From: Amborella trichopoda
Taxonomy: Eukaryota > Streptophyta > Magnoliopsida > Amborellales > Amborellaceae
NCBI RefSeq assembly: GCF_000471905.2
Contig: NW_006498549.1
Location: 697,338 to 761,337, forward strand
Direction: 5' to 3'
Length of the DNA stretch: 64,000 nucleotides
A program made the position numbers and the translations under genes. The notes under the pieces are model-generated. The model ran no database searches and was not told the DNA's origin. It saw nothing but the letters and a program-made list of their open reading frames with translations. This document shows positions 43,451 through 53,639 of this stretch, one piece after another. Position 1 is the stretch's first letter; each line of letters starts with the position of its first letter.

Positions 43451-44198
43451 TGTATAGTGGGCATCTTGACGCTCACAATGTTGCTCGCATGTGGCAGTGA
43501 GTCACATGTGGGAATTGTTGCGCACGACGATGAGATGTGCGATGATGTTCACACACGGTGCTGACTTGGGTAGGCAAAAGGTGGTGACTAGCGGTCAAGC
43601 CTGGTTTGTGTTGCCCTTTTGAAGCCAAGTCCTCCAGCATAATATTGAAGTCCATGTTGTTCTGTGGAAGAGCATCCACTGCGAACAAGGTATGCTCTCC
43701 ATCATAGGTCAGTTACTTGCTAGAGAAATCTGATTTGTATGTTTGATATACTCGTCAAATGAATTGAAGCTAACTCGAAAATGGTTGACTTCTTCTTTTG
43801 ACCTATAATCATCCCCTTTGGTGACAATCGTCAGATGATTTGAAGCTGACTCTCCAAATGGTTTTGTGTCTTCCTCATGATGAGGGTGTTTCTTTGATGG
43901 GTTTTCTTCTTCTTCATAGAGAGAGCATTTCTTTGGCCTGTGACCGTCCTCTTATCCTCATTTGCAAGAGCAACCCTGCAGGTTTTGGTTTGTAACCGTC
44001 TTCTTATCCTCAGATGCAAGAGCAACACTTTTGGTGTCAACTATTCTCTTTTCCTCAAATTGAAGGGACTTGTAGCCTCCCTAATAATGTGCTTTTTAGC
44101 TTGTAGCTTATAACTACTTTTTACTGCAATAAAGAGAGTTAAATTTTGTTTGAACTGTCGTTCTTGCTTTGCATTGAGTCTCTTATTTTGAGTATGCA
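43451..44198 (-). other. R6 non-coding segment between integrase and arrays
   Basis: It is homologous to R7 57655-58100 (the minus-strand reading GACCTATGATGGAGAGCATA at about 43697-43716 is shared). A duplicated TTCTTATCCTCAGATGCAAG segment occurs near 43950 and 44000. No gene was recognised; the frame 43473-43688 has a diverged counterpart in R7 but no known domain. Confidence 0.45.
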
Positions 44199-45210
44199 TC
44201 ACGGATAGTACTTCTTTAAAGATCGCCCATTGATAAGTGGCACTGCCTCCTCTCCATCAGCATGTGCCAGAATGTACGCTCCATTTGGCAAGACTTTTTT
44301 AACTATAAAGGGAACTTCCCACTTGGGTTCGAAATTCCCATAACACCGGCCATGGATAACAGTTGGCCTCTTGATGACCAGAACTAGATCCCCATGAGAG
44401 AATGAGCGGACCTTGACTGACTTCTCAAAAGCCCTCTTCATTCTCGCTTGGTTGAGTTCGAGGTTCTGCTGAGCCTCTCGCCTTTTTTCATCGAGTGCAT
44501 CCAATTCTTGATACCAAAGTTTGCCTTTCTCATATTCGGTTAGCCTTTGATGTAGAGCGACTCTCAGTGAAGGGATTTGAATTTCGAGAGGTGGAACTGC
44601 TTCACCCCCATAAACCAGAGAATAAGGAGTGGAATCAGTAACATTTCTTGTGGTAGTGCGATAGGCCCACAAGGCTTCAGGAAGCTTCTCATGTCAGTTC
44701 CTCTTCATCTTTGATACGAATTTTTGTAAAACATTGCACAGGGTTTTATTGAAAGCCTCAGCTAATCCGTTGCCTCGAGGGAGATAAATAGTCTAGTATT
44801 TCCATTCAAAGTCAATTGTCTCGAGGGTCAATAGGCCCTACAATGTCTAGTACATCCATTCAAAGCTTCTCGTATCAATACTTCCATTCAAAGCCTATTG
44901 CCTCGAGGGTCAATCGGCCCTACAATGTCCATACCCCATTGTGAGAAGGGCTATGACGCCACTGCAGCGTGTAAGGGCTCTGGAGGCTGGTGAACAAGGC
45001 TTGAATGGATCTAGCACACCTGACACTTCTTAACATAGTTTAAGGAATCAGGAATCATCGAAGGCCAATAGTACCCCAACCTGTGTATCCGTTCATAGAG
45101 CTTGGGACCAGATTGATGCAATCCTTAGATTCCTGAGTGTACTTCTTCCAAGACCTTATTTGCTTCTTGTTCGTTCACACAGCTAAGCAGAATGCCATCA
45201 AATGACCATC
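44199..45210 (-). pseudogene. pol: R6 integrase, catalytic core deleted
   Basis: The N-terminal zinc domain is visible at about 45150-45010 (VHSGI-stop-GLHQSGPKLYERI, then KKCQVC). WGMDIVGPIDP is at about 44945-44910. The core between the first Asp and the GFEW segment is missing. It is replaced by scrambled short duplicates at about 44780-44925. The C-terminal part is a clean frame (44672-44199): WAYRTTTRNVTDSTPYSLVY, GGEAVPPLEIQIPSLRVAL, SVKVRSFSHGDLVLVIKRP and NGRSLKKYYP. The second catalytic Asp is absent. Confidence 0.88.
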
Positions 45211-45518
45211 TGAAGAGAGCCTCTCCTTCAAGGAGGGTATACTTCGTAGACATTTGACACATGCTATTATACTCGACACGGTCCTCCGGAAAGTCTACCA
45301 TGTCTTAGAAAATTAGTGATGGGCTCTCTCCAATCTTCTACCTGCTCAATTTCCAAGCATATTGGGTAGAAAAACTCTAGTTCTTGGCTTTGAACCTTAG
45401 CTCCTTGACTCCTTGTCATTTCGTGTTCCATTTTAATAACTTCTTTAGCTGATAGAAGTGCTCCAAATGGATAGGGAGGGCACTCGAGGAAGAGATTCCT
45501 CTCATCATCCGCATCTAC
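45211..45518 (-). pseudogene. pol: R6 aRNH-integrase connector
   Basis: Broken minus-strand frames corresponding to R2 5560-5900 and R8 63500-63900: an FPECPPYPFGAL-like piece near 45460-45490, a QSQELEFFYPICLEIEQVED-like piece near 45330-45400 and a KYTLLEGEALF-like piece near 45230. No known catalytic role. Confidence 0.65.
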
Positions 45519-46010
45519 CTAAATTGTCAATTCAATGTGTCTCCACTCTACCACCCAGACAAGCATGGGTCCTAATGAGGATAATTGAATTGGAGCCCCG
45601 AATTTTGCAAGTGTATCAGCCTGCGAGTTTAGCCTCCTACGGATGTGACTCAAGTATACGTCCTCAAATTGGGCCATATACGATTTTGCAGTATCGTGAT
45701 AGGGATTGAGAATATCCTTTCTTATGTCATATATTCCCTTGAGTTGTCTAATAACCAACTCAATGTCGCCATAGATCTTGAGCTGCTGCAAGTTTAGATC
45801 GAAGGCTATCTCTAATCAAATTATAAGGGCCTGATATTCTGTCTCGTTATGAGAACTAGCCTCAGTGGGAGAGAAATAAAGTAGCAATACTCATCCTTTT
45901 GGGGTTAGGAATACCACTCCGATGCCTCCACGGTCTGATTGGAAGGCTCCGTCGAAGTACAATTCCCACACATGAGTAAGCTCTGTACATAATACTTCTT
46001 CATCAGGAGA
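45519..46010 (-). pseudogene. pol: R6 second RNase H (aRNH)
   Basis: WELYFDGAFQSDRGGIGVVF (about 45975-45910, catalytic Asp kept) ends at a stop after TPKG. SSHNETEYQALII (about 45860-45820) and LQQLKIYGDIELVIRQLKGI (about 45790-45730, GDS changed to GDI) follow. HIRRRLNSQADTLAKFGAPI (about 45650-45590) is the last part. The order and motifs match R2 and R8. Confidence 0.88.
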
Positions 46011-46560
46011 TTCGCTGGTATGTGGTGTGCTACGAGAAAATCGACTAGGGCTTGGCCTTTGATGGTCTTTTGCAGGACATACATGACGTCGAATTCCATT
46101 AGCAATAATGCCCATTTAGCAAGACGTCCTGACAGGCATGGGTGTGTCATGAGAAAATTTACAGGATCTACTTTTGATATAAGTTTCACTTCATGACCAA
46201 GCAAGTAGTGACAGAGTTTTAGTACTACAAAGATTTGGGCCAAGCACATCTTCTCTATAGGGGGATAATTCTCTTTCGCCCCTTGCATCCCGCAGCTGAG
46301 ATAATACAGTGTCGTTTCTTTTCCCTCGTCATTGTTTTGTACCAACAATGCCCTGAATGACTCATCCAAAGCAGTCACATATAGGATGAGAAGTTTTCCC
46401 AACACTGGTGTAGAGAGCAGTCACATATAGGATGAGGGTTGAGTAAATATTGCTTGATGTCATCAAGGGCTTCCTGACATGCTTCATCTCAGATGAATGG
46501 AGTATCCTTCTTTAAAAGATGTGTAAAGGGTTTACAATGACCTAAGAGATTTGAGATGAG
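46011..46560 (-). pseudogene. pol: R6 RNase H (RT-linked)
   Basis: The main part is a long frame (45905-46405) with LLILYVTALDESFRALLVQN, GKETTLYYLSCGMQGA, NYPPIEKMCLAQIFVV, YLLGHEVKLISKVDPVNFLM and KWALLLMEF. The N-terminal connector (LLKKDTPFI, about 46520-46490) is followed by a stop and a short duplicated piece (about 46400-46440). Confidence 0.88.
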
Positions 46561-47460
46561 CCTGTGGATATACGCCAGCTGTCTTTGAAGAGAGTGTTGC
46601 TCTCGCAATGTGGTTAGTGACGGCATTTTTTGGATTGCCTTGATTTTGACCGGGTCAACTTCAAGCCCTCGGTGTCTGACAATGAACCCCAAGAATTTCC
46701 CGAACGCATGTCAAAAGCGCATTTCAGTGGGTTCATTTTAAGCTGATGAAGGCGTAGTCGCTCGAGTACCTTTTCAAGGCCTCTCATGTGAGCATCCTTC
46801 TCCTTGGATTTTAGCACCAAGTCATCTACGTAATACTCCACTTCTTTATACATCATATCTCTCAAGATGGTTGTCATTGCCCTCTGATATGTGGCACCAA
46901 CGTTCTTTAATCCAAAGGGCATCATTGTGTAACAGAAGACCCCTTTTGGAGTTAAGGATGCAGTGGCTTCCTCATCTTCGGGGGCCGTCCGTATCTGATT
47001 ATACCCAGAGTACCCATTCATGAAGGAAAAGATTTGACAATGAGCCATAAAGTAGATGAGCATCTCAGTGAATGGCAACGGGAGGTCATCCTTAGGCGGG
47101 CAGTATTCAGGTTGCGAAAGTCAATGCAAACCCTGATTTGGCCATTCTTATTCTTTACTGGAACAACATTTGCTAGCCATTTCAGGTACTTGACTTCGCG
47201 AATAAAGCTTGCTTGTCTGAGTTTGGTCACCTCGGCATCTATCCGCATTTCATGGTAAGGCCTAAACCTTCTTGAGATATGTTTAACAGGATTGACAGTT
47301 GGATCAATGCCAAGATGATGAACGACGACTTGAGGGTCTAAACCAAGCATCTCATGATAATGTGAGGAAAAGACGTCTCTGTTTGCTCCCAAGAAAGTAG
47401 TGAAATATCCTTTCTCTTCTGGAGACATATTCGCTGAATTAAAAGTGGGCTTGGGGTTGG
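46561..47460 (-). pseudogene. pol: R6 reverse transcriptase, first catalytic Asp lost
   Basis: Two long frames cover the domain. 47428-47018 has LDPQVVVHHLGIDPTVNPVK, RRFRPYHEMRIDAEVTKLRQ and VVPVKNKNGQIRVCIDFRNL. 47078-46614 has PFTEMLIYFMAHCQIFSFMN, GYSGYNQIRTAPEDEEA, YTMMPFGLKNVGATYQRAM and YYVDDLVLKSKEKDAHM. The YVDD pair is intact at 46821-46832. The earlier catalytic Asp (normally FSFMDGY) reads Asn at 47016-47018. A frameshift joins the two frames near 47050. Otherwise it is the best-preserved RT here. Confidence 0.9.
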
Positions 47461-48960
47461 CTTTGTCTCCAAGATTTATTTCCTCGAGCTCGTTAGCTAT
47501 GGCTTGACCACCTTCGTTCCATTCTTCTGGTCGTGAAGGAGTGAATTAAAAGGCGTGAAGGACACCAGGGGCTTCATCTTCCTCTTTGATCGTTATAGTA
47601 TGGGAGGCTTCTGCTACCCCGAATGCCTTTTGTAGTTCTTCAAACTTGATCTGACCCTTCTGAATCAGAGCATCGATAATGTCTTTCAGCGTGAAGCAGT
47701 CATCTGTGGGGTGATTGATCCTTTAATGGTAAGCACAGAAATTCGCCTGAGTATCGAGCTTAGCTTGTGTAGGCAACTTGGTCTCTCGATGTTCGATCAG
47801 GTTCTATTTCAACAATTATCAGAATAATGCAGGGACCCATTCCTTCTCAAAGGGGAAGAACTTGTTCCTATGCCTTGTCCAATAATCTTCCCGATTACAG
47901 GTGAGGGAACTCGATTGTACAACTGTTATTGCTTGCCTGCCTGAAGCGTTATCTTTGTTTTGCTCACACCCTTAGAGAGGTCGAAAGATTGGATGGGAAC
48001 CGTCTTTAGATCAGTGACCGTGTCAGCTACACTGATCACTCCTTTTTCTTGGTTGGCACAGATGTTAATCCGAGAGCTACTATTCCCCCGGTTGTTTCTT
48101 GAGTTTGCAGTCATTTGTCATGACCTGCCATTATGGCGTGATAGGCTTTCTATGCGGACCGATTTGGAGATCAGCCCTGACATGGAAGTCAGATTGGAGT
48201 CCTCAACATGTAGAACGATTTCAGATCGCATGTTCCGCACACAAGTTTGAACTGCTTCCTTCTCAGATATAGGATTAGGATGGCGAGCAGCTAAATTTCT
48301 CTATCTTGACATGAACTAGTCCATGGGCTCATCGGAGTCTTGGGTCAAGGTGTGAAGCTCAATGGTTTGAACATCTCTCTCGACCTCGTAGAAGCGCTGA
48401 TGAAACAGTTCCTCCATTTTCTCCCAAGTATGCACGAGTTTCGAGGAAGTCGAGCATACCACTGAAAAGCTGAGCCATCATGGGTTTCAATATACTGATG
48501 GAGAAGGAGTCTCCCATCAGCCACTGTCTCTCGACACACTCCTGGAAGTGGGCGATATGCTGATTTAGTGATGTGGTTTTGTTGAATAGGGGAAACGTCC
48601 CTTTCTTATAATCTGAGGGAAACAACATCTTGTCAATATATGAAAGGTACGGCCTTTGATAAGGCGTTGCACCCTGTATCCCAGGGATTTGTCTGTTCTT
48701 TAAGCTATGGATAACCATAACATCGATGTCTGCCTATGAGACGGGGTGAGGGACAGAATTGTCCTGTGAGGCAAAGGGAAGGGGCTGCCTTGGAGGTGCA
48801 CCATCTGAGTGATGGGAATTGACCTCATGGTTAGCTGATTGTCGTGAGACATCTATACGATCTATCTTTTCCATCATTGAGCGCACCATATCTTTGAACT
48901 TGTTCATGCGGTCTTCCTACGAGTTAGGTTCATTTATAACCATTACAATGACTGTTTCAC
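47461..48960 (-). pseudogene. gag: R6 gag core and knuckle, linker to RT deleted
   Basis: DIDVMVIHSLKNRQIPGIQG and PYQRPYLSYIDKMLFPSDYK (about 48735-48600) come first. The capsid core (GSAFQWYARLPRN, 48500-48440; EREMFKPLSF) follows, then KGVSKTKITLQAGKQ and knuckle 1 with an internal stop (CAYH-stop-RINHPTDDC, about 47735-47690). KGQIKFEELQKAFGVAEASH then runs into EEWNEGGQAIANELEEINLG with only a few codons between (about 47540). About 1.5 kb of linker present in R2 is therefore missing, including knuckle 2. Confidence 0.85.
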
Positions 48961-50420
48961 CAGGCAGATCAGCCTTAGTTGCAATTTAGGGCTTACAAAC
49001 TTGACGGGTAACGCATGACAGATCAGTCAGCAGGGGGTCTGCACACTTCGACTGGACTCCTTTCTTATATGCCGATCACGTGAGGACTGAATCTCAACGG
49101 TCTTAGGACCGTGGCTATTGAGTGGCTGGTTGCTTTTCTACAACACTAACCACAACGTAGGGCTCATGTACTTTGTCTTTAGGGTTCGTCATATGAAGAG
49201 GGTAGAAGGGGTTCAGGCGAAGAGCGCCATCAGAGATGGTTTTTCCGACTGCCTTGGTTACATCCTTGGTCAGAATTTGTAGACCCCTATCGCATTTAGT
49301 TTTGAGGTTTTGATGGACCTCACGCCAAAACTGTGATAGGGACTGCAGCTGATCAGCTCTTCTTGAATAAGAGAGAGCTGCCTCCATCAACTGTGGCAAA
49401 GGATGAGGGCCAAGGACTAGAGTCATCCTGGGTCGGTGGGGATGAATGACTCGATCTTCCATCAGGTCTTTTCCCCGAACTCTCTTATGAGCTTCAGAGA
49501 CATGATCGAGATGATGAGGCTGGTTCAGGATAACACTCTCGGGGAAGGTCTTAGAGTACCAAGGCTAGAGGTGCTTGCTTGAGGAAGGAGAAGTAGGTAA
49601 GAGTGGGGTTGATTCATAAGAATGCCTAAGTCAAGTGCGAGGGGCTATCTGTGGCAGAGCGCGTGTGCGCCCCTTGAAGAAGGATCACAGATGACTTGGG
49701 GGTCAGCCAGGACTTGAGCAAGTGGTCTGGCCTTAGGAGGCCAAGAACTACGAGCAGGTGTCTGTAAGAGAACAGAAGGGAACCTACCCCTTACAGGTTT
49801 TGCTAGTGTGTGCTAAGTAAGAGGACGAGGAGGTCATCTTCAGTGTACTCGAGTTAGCGCAATGACGATGTTGCCCCGAGCAATGGGATGCATGTGAACA
49901 ACGTGTACAGGACCGGGCCTTAAGGGGGCTGATCCTGGATGCAGAATCGAAGTAACATAAGGGTTGGCCCGAGGTGTGGCTCGAGTGGATGACCCACGAG
50001 CATTATGATGTGTTCGAGAGGTGGAGGTTGTAGGGTCTCCACCTCGATGTGTCGAGCCTCTAGAGATGAGACTCGTGGTGGTGCAAGAATGTGGGGGGTA
50101 GCCTTGCGGCGACCTCCAGAAGCAATGGCAACTTGTTTTCCTTTTGTATAAAGGGGTTGGGCAGCCTTCCAGCATACCTCGGCAATACAACCTACAAGTG
50201 ACTTACCGGTGGCAGGGTGCGTGCAGTGTGCGGCAACAGAAGTGCTGCCGATGCATGGGGCCTTGCCGAACGTTCTATCAAAGCTAGGAGACGGGGAGTT
50301 AGGGACCTTTAAGTCCCTCCTCAAACCAATCCAAGTTAAGATCTGAGAGCTAGACTCAGGTTCTTTGCTCAAAAGGAGGGTTGGGAACGAATTTCAAGGA
50401 ACTTGTTCCCTGGGGACACT
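48961..50420 (-). pseudogene. R6 gag N-terminal region (uncharacterised)
   Basis: The frames 50372-49920 and 49462-49115 carry the conserved blocks LRRDLKVPNSPSPSFDRTFG, ATGKSLVGCIAEVCWKAAQP and TKGKQVAIASGGRRKATP. MTLVLGPHPLPQLMEAALSY and FWREVHQNLKTKCDRGLQIL follow. The frame starts about 180 bp after the PBS, where a gag start would be expected (MSKEPESSSQ at 50372). No known domain was recognised. Confidence 0.65.
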
Positions 50421-50551
50421 TGTGAATGCGAGGATAAGAAAATCCCCGATCTAGATGAATGGGTCACAGAACCCGGCAGCCATAAATGAAGATACAGAAA
50501 ATAAAAAGAGAAACTTATCCAAACAAAAATGATATGACTAAGGGGTAGTAA

Positions 50552-50570
50552 GTCCCCAGTGGAGTCATCA
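50552..50570 (-). promoter_or_regulatory. R6 primer-binding site (tRNA-Arg type)
   Basis: The minus strand reads TGATGACTCCACTGGGGAC, 3 nt from the LTR end CTAACCA. It has two mismatches to the complement of the tRNA-Arg(ACG) 3' end (TGGCGACTCCACTGGGGA). Confidence 0.85.
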
Positions 50571-50573
50571 AGA

Positions 50574-50762
50574 TGGTTAGGTGCCTCGATCTCGCCCTGT
50601 AGATCCAGATGATGTGGTGGCGCATGTCTCGGGTTTTAGAGGAACCCGGCACTTTGATGTTGCTCTCTCGGGAACCTGGCTCAGGAGCAAGAGTCGATAG
50701 ACCGATCGATTAGAGTGGAATTTAAGGTGGGCTCAGGACTTACTCAGGCTGGCTCGTATAGG
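50574..50762 (-). repeat. R6 5' LTR stub (U5 end)
   Basis: On the minus strand it is the last 189 bp of an LTR, ending CTAACCA. It breaks off at GGCTGGCTCGTATAGG (plus strand), where the R7 LTR starts, so R7 inserted into this LTR. Confidence 0.85.
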
Positions 50763-52000
50763 AGTTGGAAGATATTTTTCATCATCAAGGGGCCCCTGCT
50801 TAATAAAAGCCTACCAAACAGTGGAAATCCTGACAGTCTCAAAATAGCCCCAAAACTGGTAAACATCTTCATGAGGACTCTCAAAAGACTCTTACCAAGT
50901 CTCGGTGCATTTTGACATGTCAAAGGCAGTGTAGACACTGAAACGATTCCGAAAAAATCTGCCTCTAGCACCCTGAAATGGACCCTATAACTAGAGCTAT
51001 ATTTTCGGTGCCTCAATTTACTGTAAGACCATAGCCATTGGATCCATCATGGTTGAAAACCCCTAGGTGTCAAATTTCTACATGATTGGACACTCCAGGA
51101 AAACGTTATAGGCAAAAGAGTGAAACAGGAGGAGCCGCAAGCTATTCCCGTGTGGCCACCCTACAACTCCATACCATTGAAGGGACAATCGTGACCAGTG
51201 ATTTTCAACACTCATATCTCACTCGTCTAAGGTCGGATCAAACTCAAATTTTGTAAGCTTATTCGTCTCATCAAGACTAGCGTCTCTAGAGAGAAGTTGA
51301 CGATCCCTGAAGAAAGTGCAAGAAAATCAGCAGCGTTTTAACTCGCTCGAGCGGCTAAATCATGCCGCTCGCGAGCCCGATCGATGTGAGATCAATTCCA
51401 TCACGTACGTAAGGTCTCGAGCAATCTTTGACCCAAACCGAGTGCATGAAGAACAGTCGAATTCTGCACACGAAATCGACGAAGCGACTGCAAATTTTGT
51501 CGTCGAAATTCCAGATTCCGGCAAAAATTCCAAAGATGAAAAATCTTTGTTTAGGCTTGGAATTGAGCTGCGTTTGTTGCCCTGCATTTGTAACAGCGTG
51601 CTCAGTGTGATCCAGTCAAGAAATCATCGAAAAACATCAAGAAACAAACACACTATCGATCCGAATATTCAAGTTCCATTCAAATTTCAAGTCACATGAT
51701 CGTGTACTAAAAACACGATCCATGGATCGAATTTGGTGTCAAAATGATCACCTTGCAGAATCTTATAAGAAGACAATGATCTTTCGATCAACCAGACATC
51801 AGAACAACCACAGATCATCAATGAAAAATCGTGCACGTTCTAGGGCAACATAGGGACTGTTCTGAAATTCAACAAATTGTTAGGAAGGGGAAAATCTGTC
51901 ATTTTTCACCATATTTTCTAATTTCTTTTAATTCAATTTAATCTTAATTTTCAGCAATTAGGGTTACTTTTGATCATCCACCCATGTTTGGGGCAAATTC

Positions 52001-52009
52001 TATATATAT
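52001..52009 (+). promoter_or_regulatory. R7 LTR TATA box
   Basis: TATATATAT after the conserved ATCCACCCATGTTTGGGG segment. Confidence 0.7.
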
Positions 52010-52244
52010 CGCGTACCATCATTGTACGCAAGAGGTCAGTACACACACACATATAATACACAAAGATAGATTTTTTACTAAATAAAGTTTCTCTTTCTTC
52101 TCATTGTTGTGTCATGTTTGGAGAGAATGTAAGGTGAGAGAAACTTTTAGACTAGTACCCTTAGCCTCAAGGTAAACCTTCTCTCTCTTCGTTTTCTTTT
52201 TTTCTTCTCTCTATTCCTCTCCTTCTTTTTCCTCTTCTCCATCA

Positions 52245-52860
52245 GAGCTCCCCTCAGAGGTCATGCACGGCAGTAGCAGTGTCGTGCATGCCTCTTCTGT
52301 GGTCTCACAGGTCGCGCATGGCGATGACAGCGCCATGAGCGTGGCACTATTCATCGCCATCCACAGACACATCCTCAAGGCCTCAGTGAATATCGCAGAC
52401 GGTGAAACTCATTTATGCCCGTAGGGGTCTTCCCCCGTCGCTCACCTATCATAGACAGCGATGCCAATCACCACCGGCGAGAGGTCTCGGCAATGTCTAT
52501 CATCCCATGCGAGCTTCTTCATGTGCACTGTGCTTAGCGTCGTCCGTGAGCCTCCTTCGTGCGTTCAGTGCTCATCGCTGCTACCCCTGCATCCCACTCC
52601 TACCATCGTACGCCTTATGAGAACTATCACTGCGTGCTCGGCAAATGCTATTGTTGCGTGCTTCACGATAGGCTATCGTCGCTCACGCAAGGGTGCACTA
52701 CCTTCTTGTGTTACCAACAATAATGCCTAGCGTCGTTCGTAGTTCCCTGCTTCCCCTCATGCTGCGAGTAATAGTGTCAAGCACGGTCCAAGGGTCGTGA
52801 CACTACTACTCCACGGTCGTGGGTAGCAATGCCTAGCATTGTTAGGACCCTATCTCTTTG
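52245..52860 (+). repeat. R7 LTR irregular inverted-repeat region
   Basis: It is the position-equivalent of the hairpin arrays, but less periodic and GC-richer. One clear hairpin is CATGCACGG...GTCGTGCATG at about 52262-52290. Others (GCGCATGGCGATGACAGCGC, and ACGGTCC... with a distant GGTCGTG) are weaker. CT spacers are largely lost. Confidence 0.55.
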
Positions 52861-53478
52861 CCATCTCGTGCCTTCTATTTATTCTCTCCTCTTCTCACTT
52901 GATTGATGGTTGACCGAGCCTTACATCACCATAACGGCTTCGGTTTTGAGTAGTCCTGTCGTCGTTCTGGTCCTGAGTACCATGCCCATATTGCTACCAC
53001 TCTGAGTTAGTCAATGTCTGGCTTTCATGCTAGTCTCATCCCTTCATCAAGTTTTCTTCTCTTTTCTGCCTTTACTCGAAACTTTCACTCCATCATCCCA
53101 ACCTCTCACATTCTTAGCCACACGAATGTGCATTGCCCTAAGGCCAGAGTGGGTCTCTTCAACCCACTTGTCTTGCAAATTAACCATAGAAGTGTTGTGT
53201 AGAAAAACAAGGGGATTGCAGGTCAAGGGAGGCGATTCGGAACCAACTAAAGCATTTGGGGGGCTTTATGATGTTATCTAAGAGGGCACCCATGCGACCC
53301 AGCCCGAGTAAGTCCTGAACCCACCTTAAATTCCTCTCTCATCAGTTGGTATATTTACCCTTGCTCTTGAGCAAGGTTCCGAGAGAGCAATCTCAAATCC
53401 CAGGTTCACTAGAAACCCGAGATACGTGATGCCAGATCATCTTGATCCAGAGGGTGAGAACGAGGTACCTAATCAGCT

Positions 53479-53497
53479 TGGTGACTCCACTGGAGAC
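53479..53497 (+). promoter_or_regulatory. R7 primer-binding site (tRNA-Arg type)
   Basis: TGGTGACTCCACTGGAGAC; two mismatches to TGGCGACTCCACTGGGGA over 18 nt. It lies 3 nt after the LTR end. Confidence 0.87.
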
Positions 53498-53639
53498 TTA
53501 CTACTGCTCGTTCTTGTTTGACAAGTATCCTCTTTTACTTTCTGCATTAATTTCTATGGCATTTGGGTTGTTCAACCCGATCATCCAAGTTGGGGACTTC
53601 CTTATCCCCGCACTCCTGACTGTCCCAGGGAAGCGAACT

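Larger units (their letters stand above)
39807..50762 (-). mobile_element. R6: Tat element, minus orientation, internally deleted
   Basis: Read right to left: a 5' LTR stub (50762-50574, interrupted by R7), PBS, gag N-terminal region, gag core, RT, RNase H, aRNH, integrase (core deleted), 3' non-coding arrays, and an end at 39807 just short of the expected polypurine tract and LTR, where R5 has inserted. The linker between gag and RT is deleted relative to R2. It preserves the longest RT and RNase H frames of the window. Confidence 0.8.
50763..53475 (+). repeat. R7 5' LTR, 2713 bp
   Basis: It starts AGTTGGAAGATATTTTTCA (TG mutated to AG) and ends CTAATCA, 3 nt before the PBS. TATA box at 52001-52009, donor-like CAAGGTAAACC at 52169-52179, short irregular hairpin region (52245-52860), U5 end 53222-53475. 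It is the shortest full LTR because it lacks a regular hairpin array. Confidence 0.87.

Noticed and set aside
39807-44198. env-like gene in the 3' part of R6
   Set aside because: No membrane-protein-like frame of adequate length; the region is arrays and the antisense leader.
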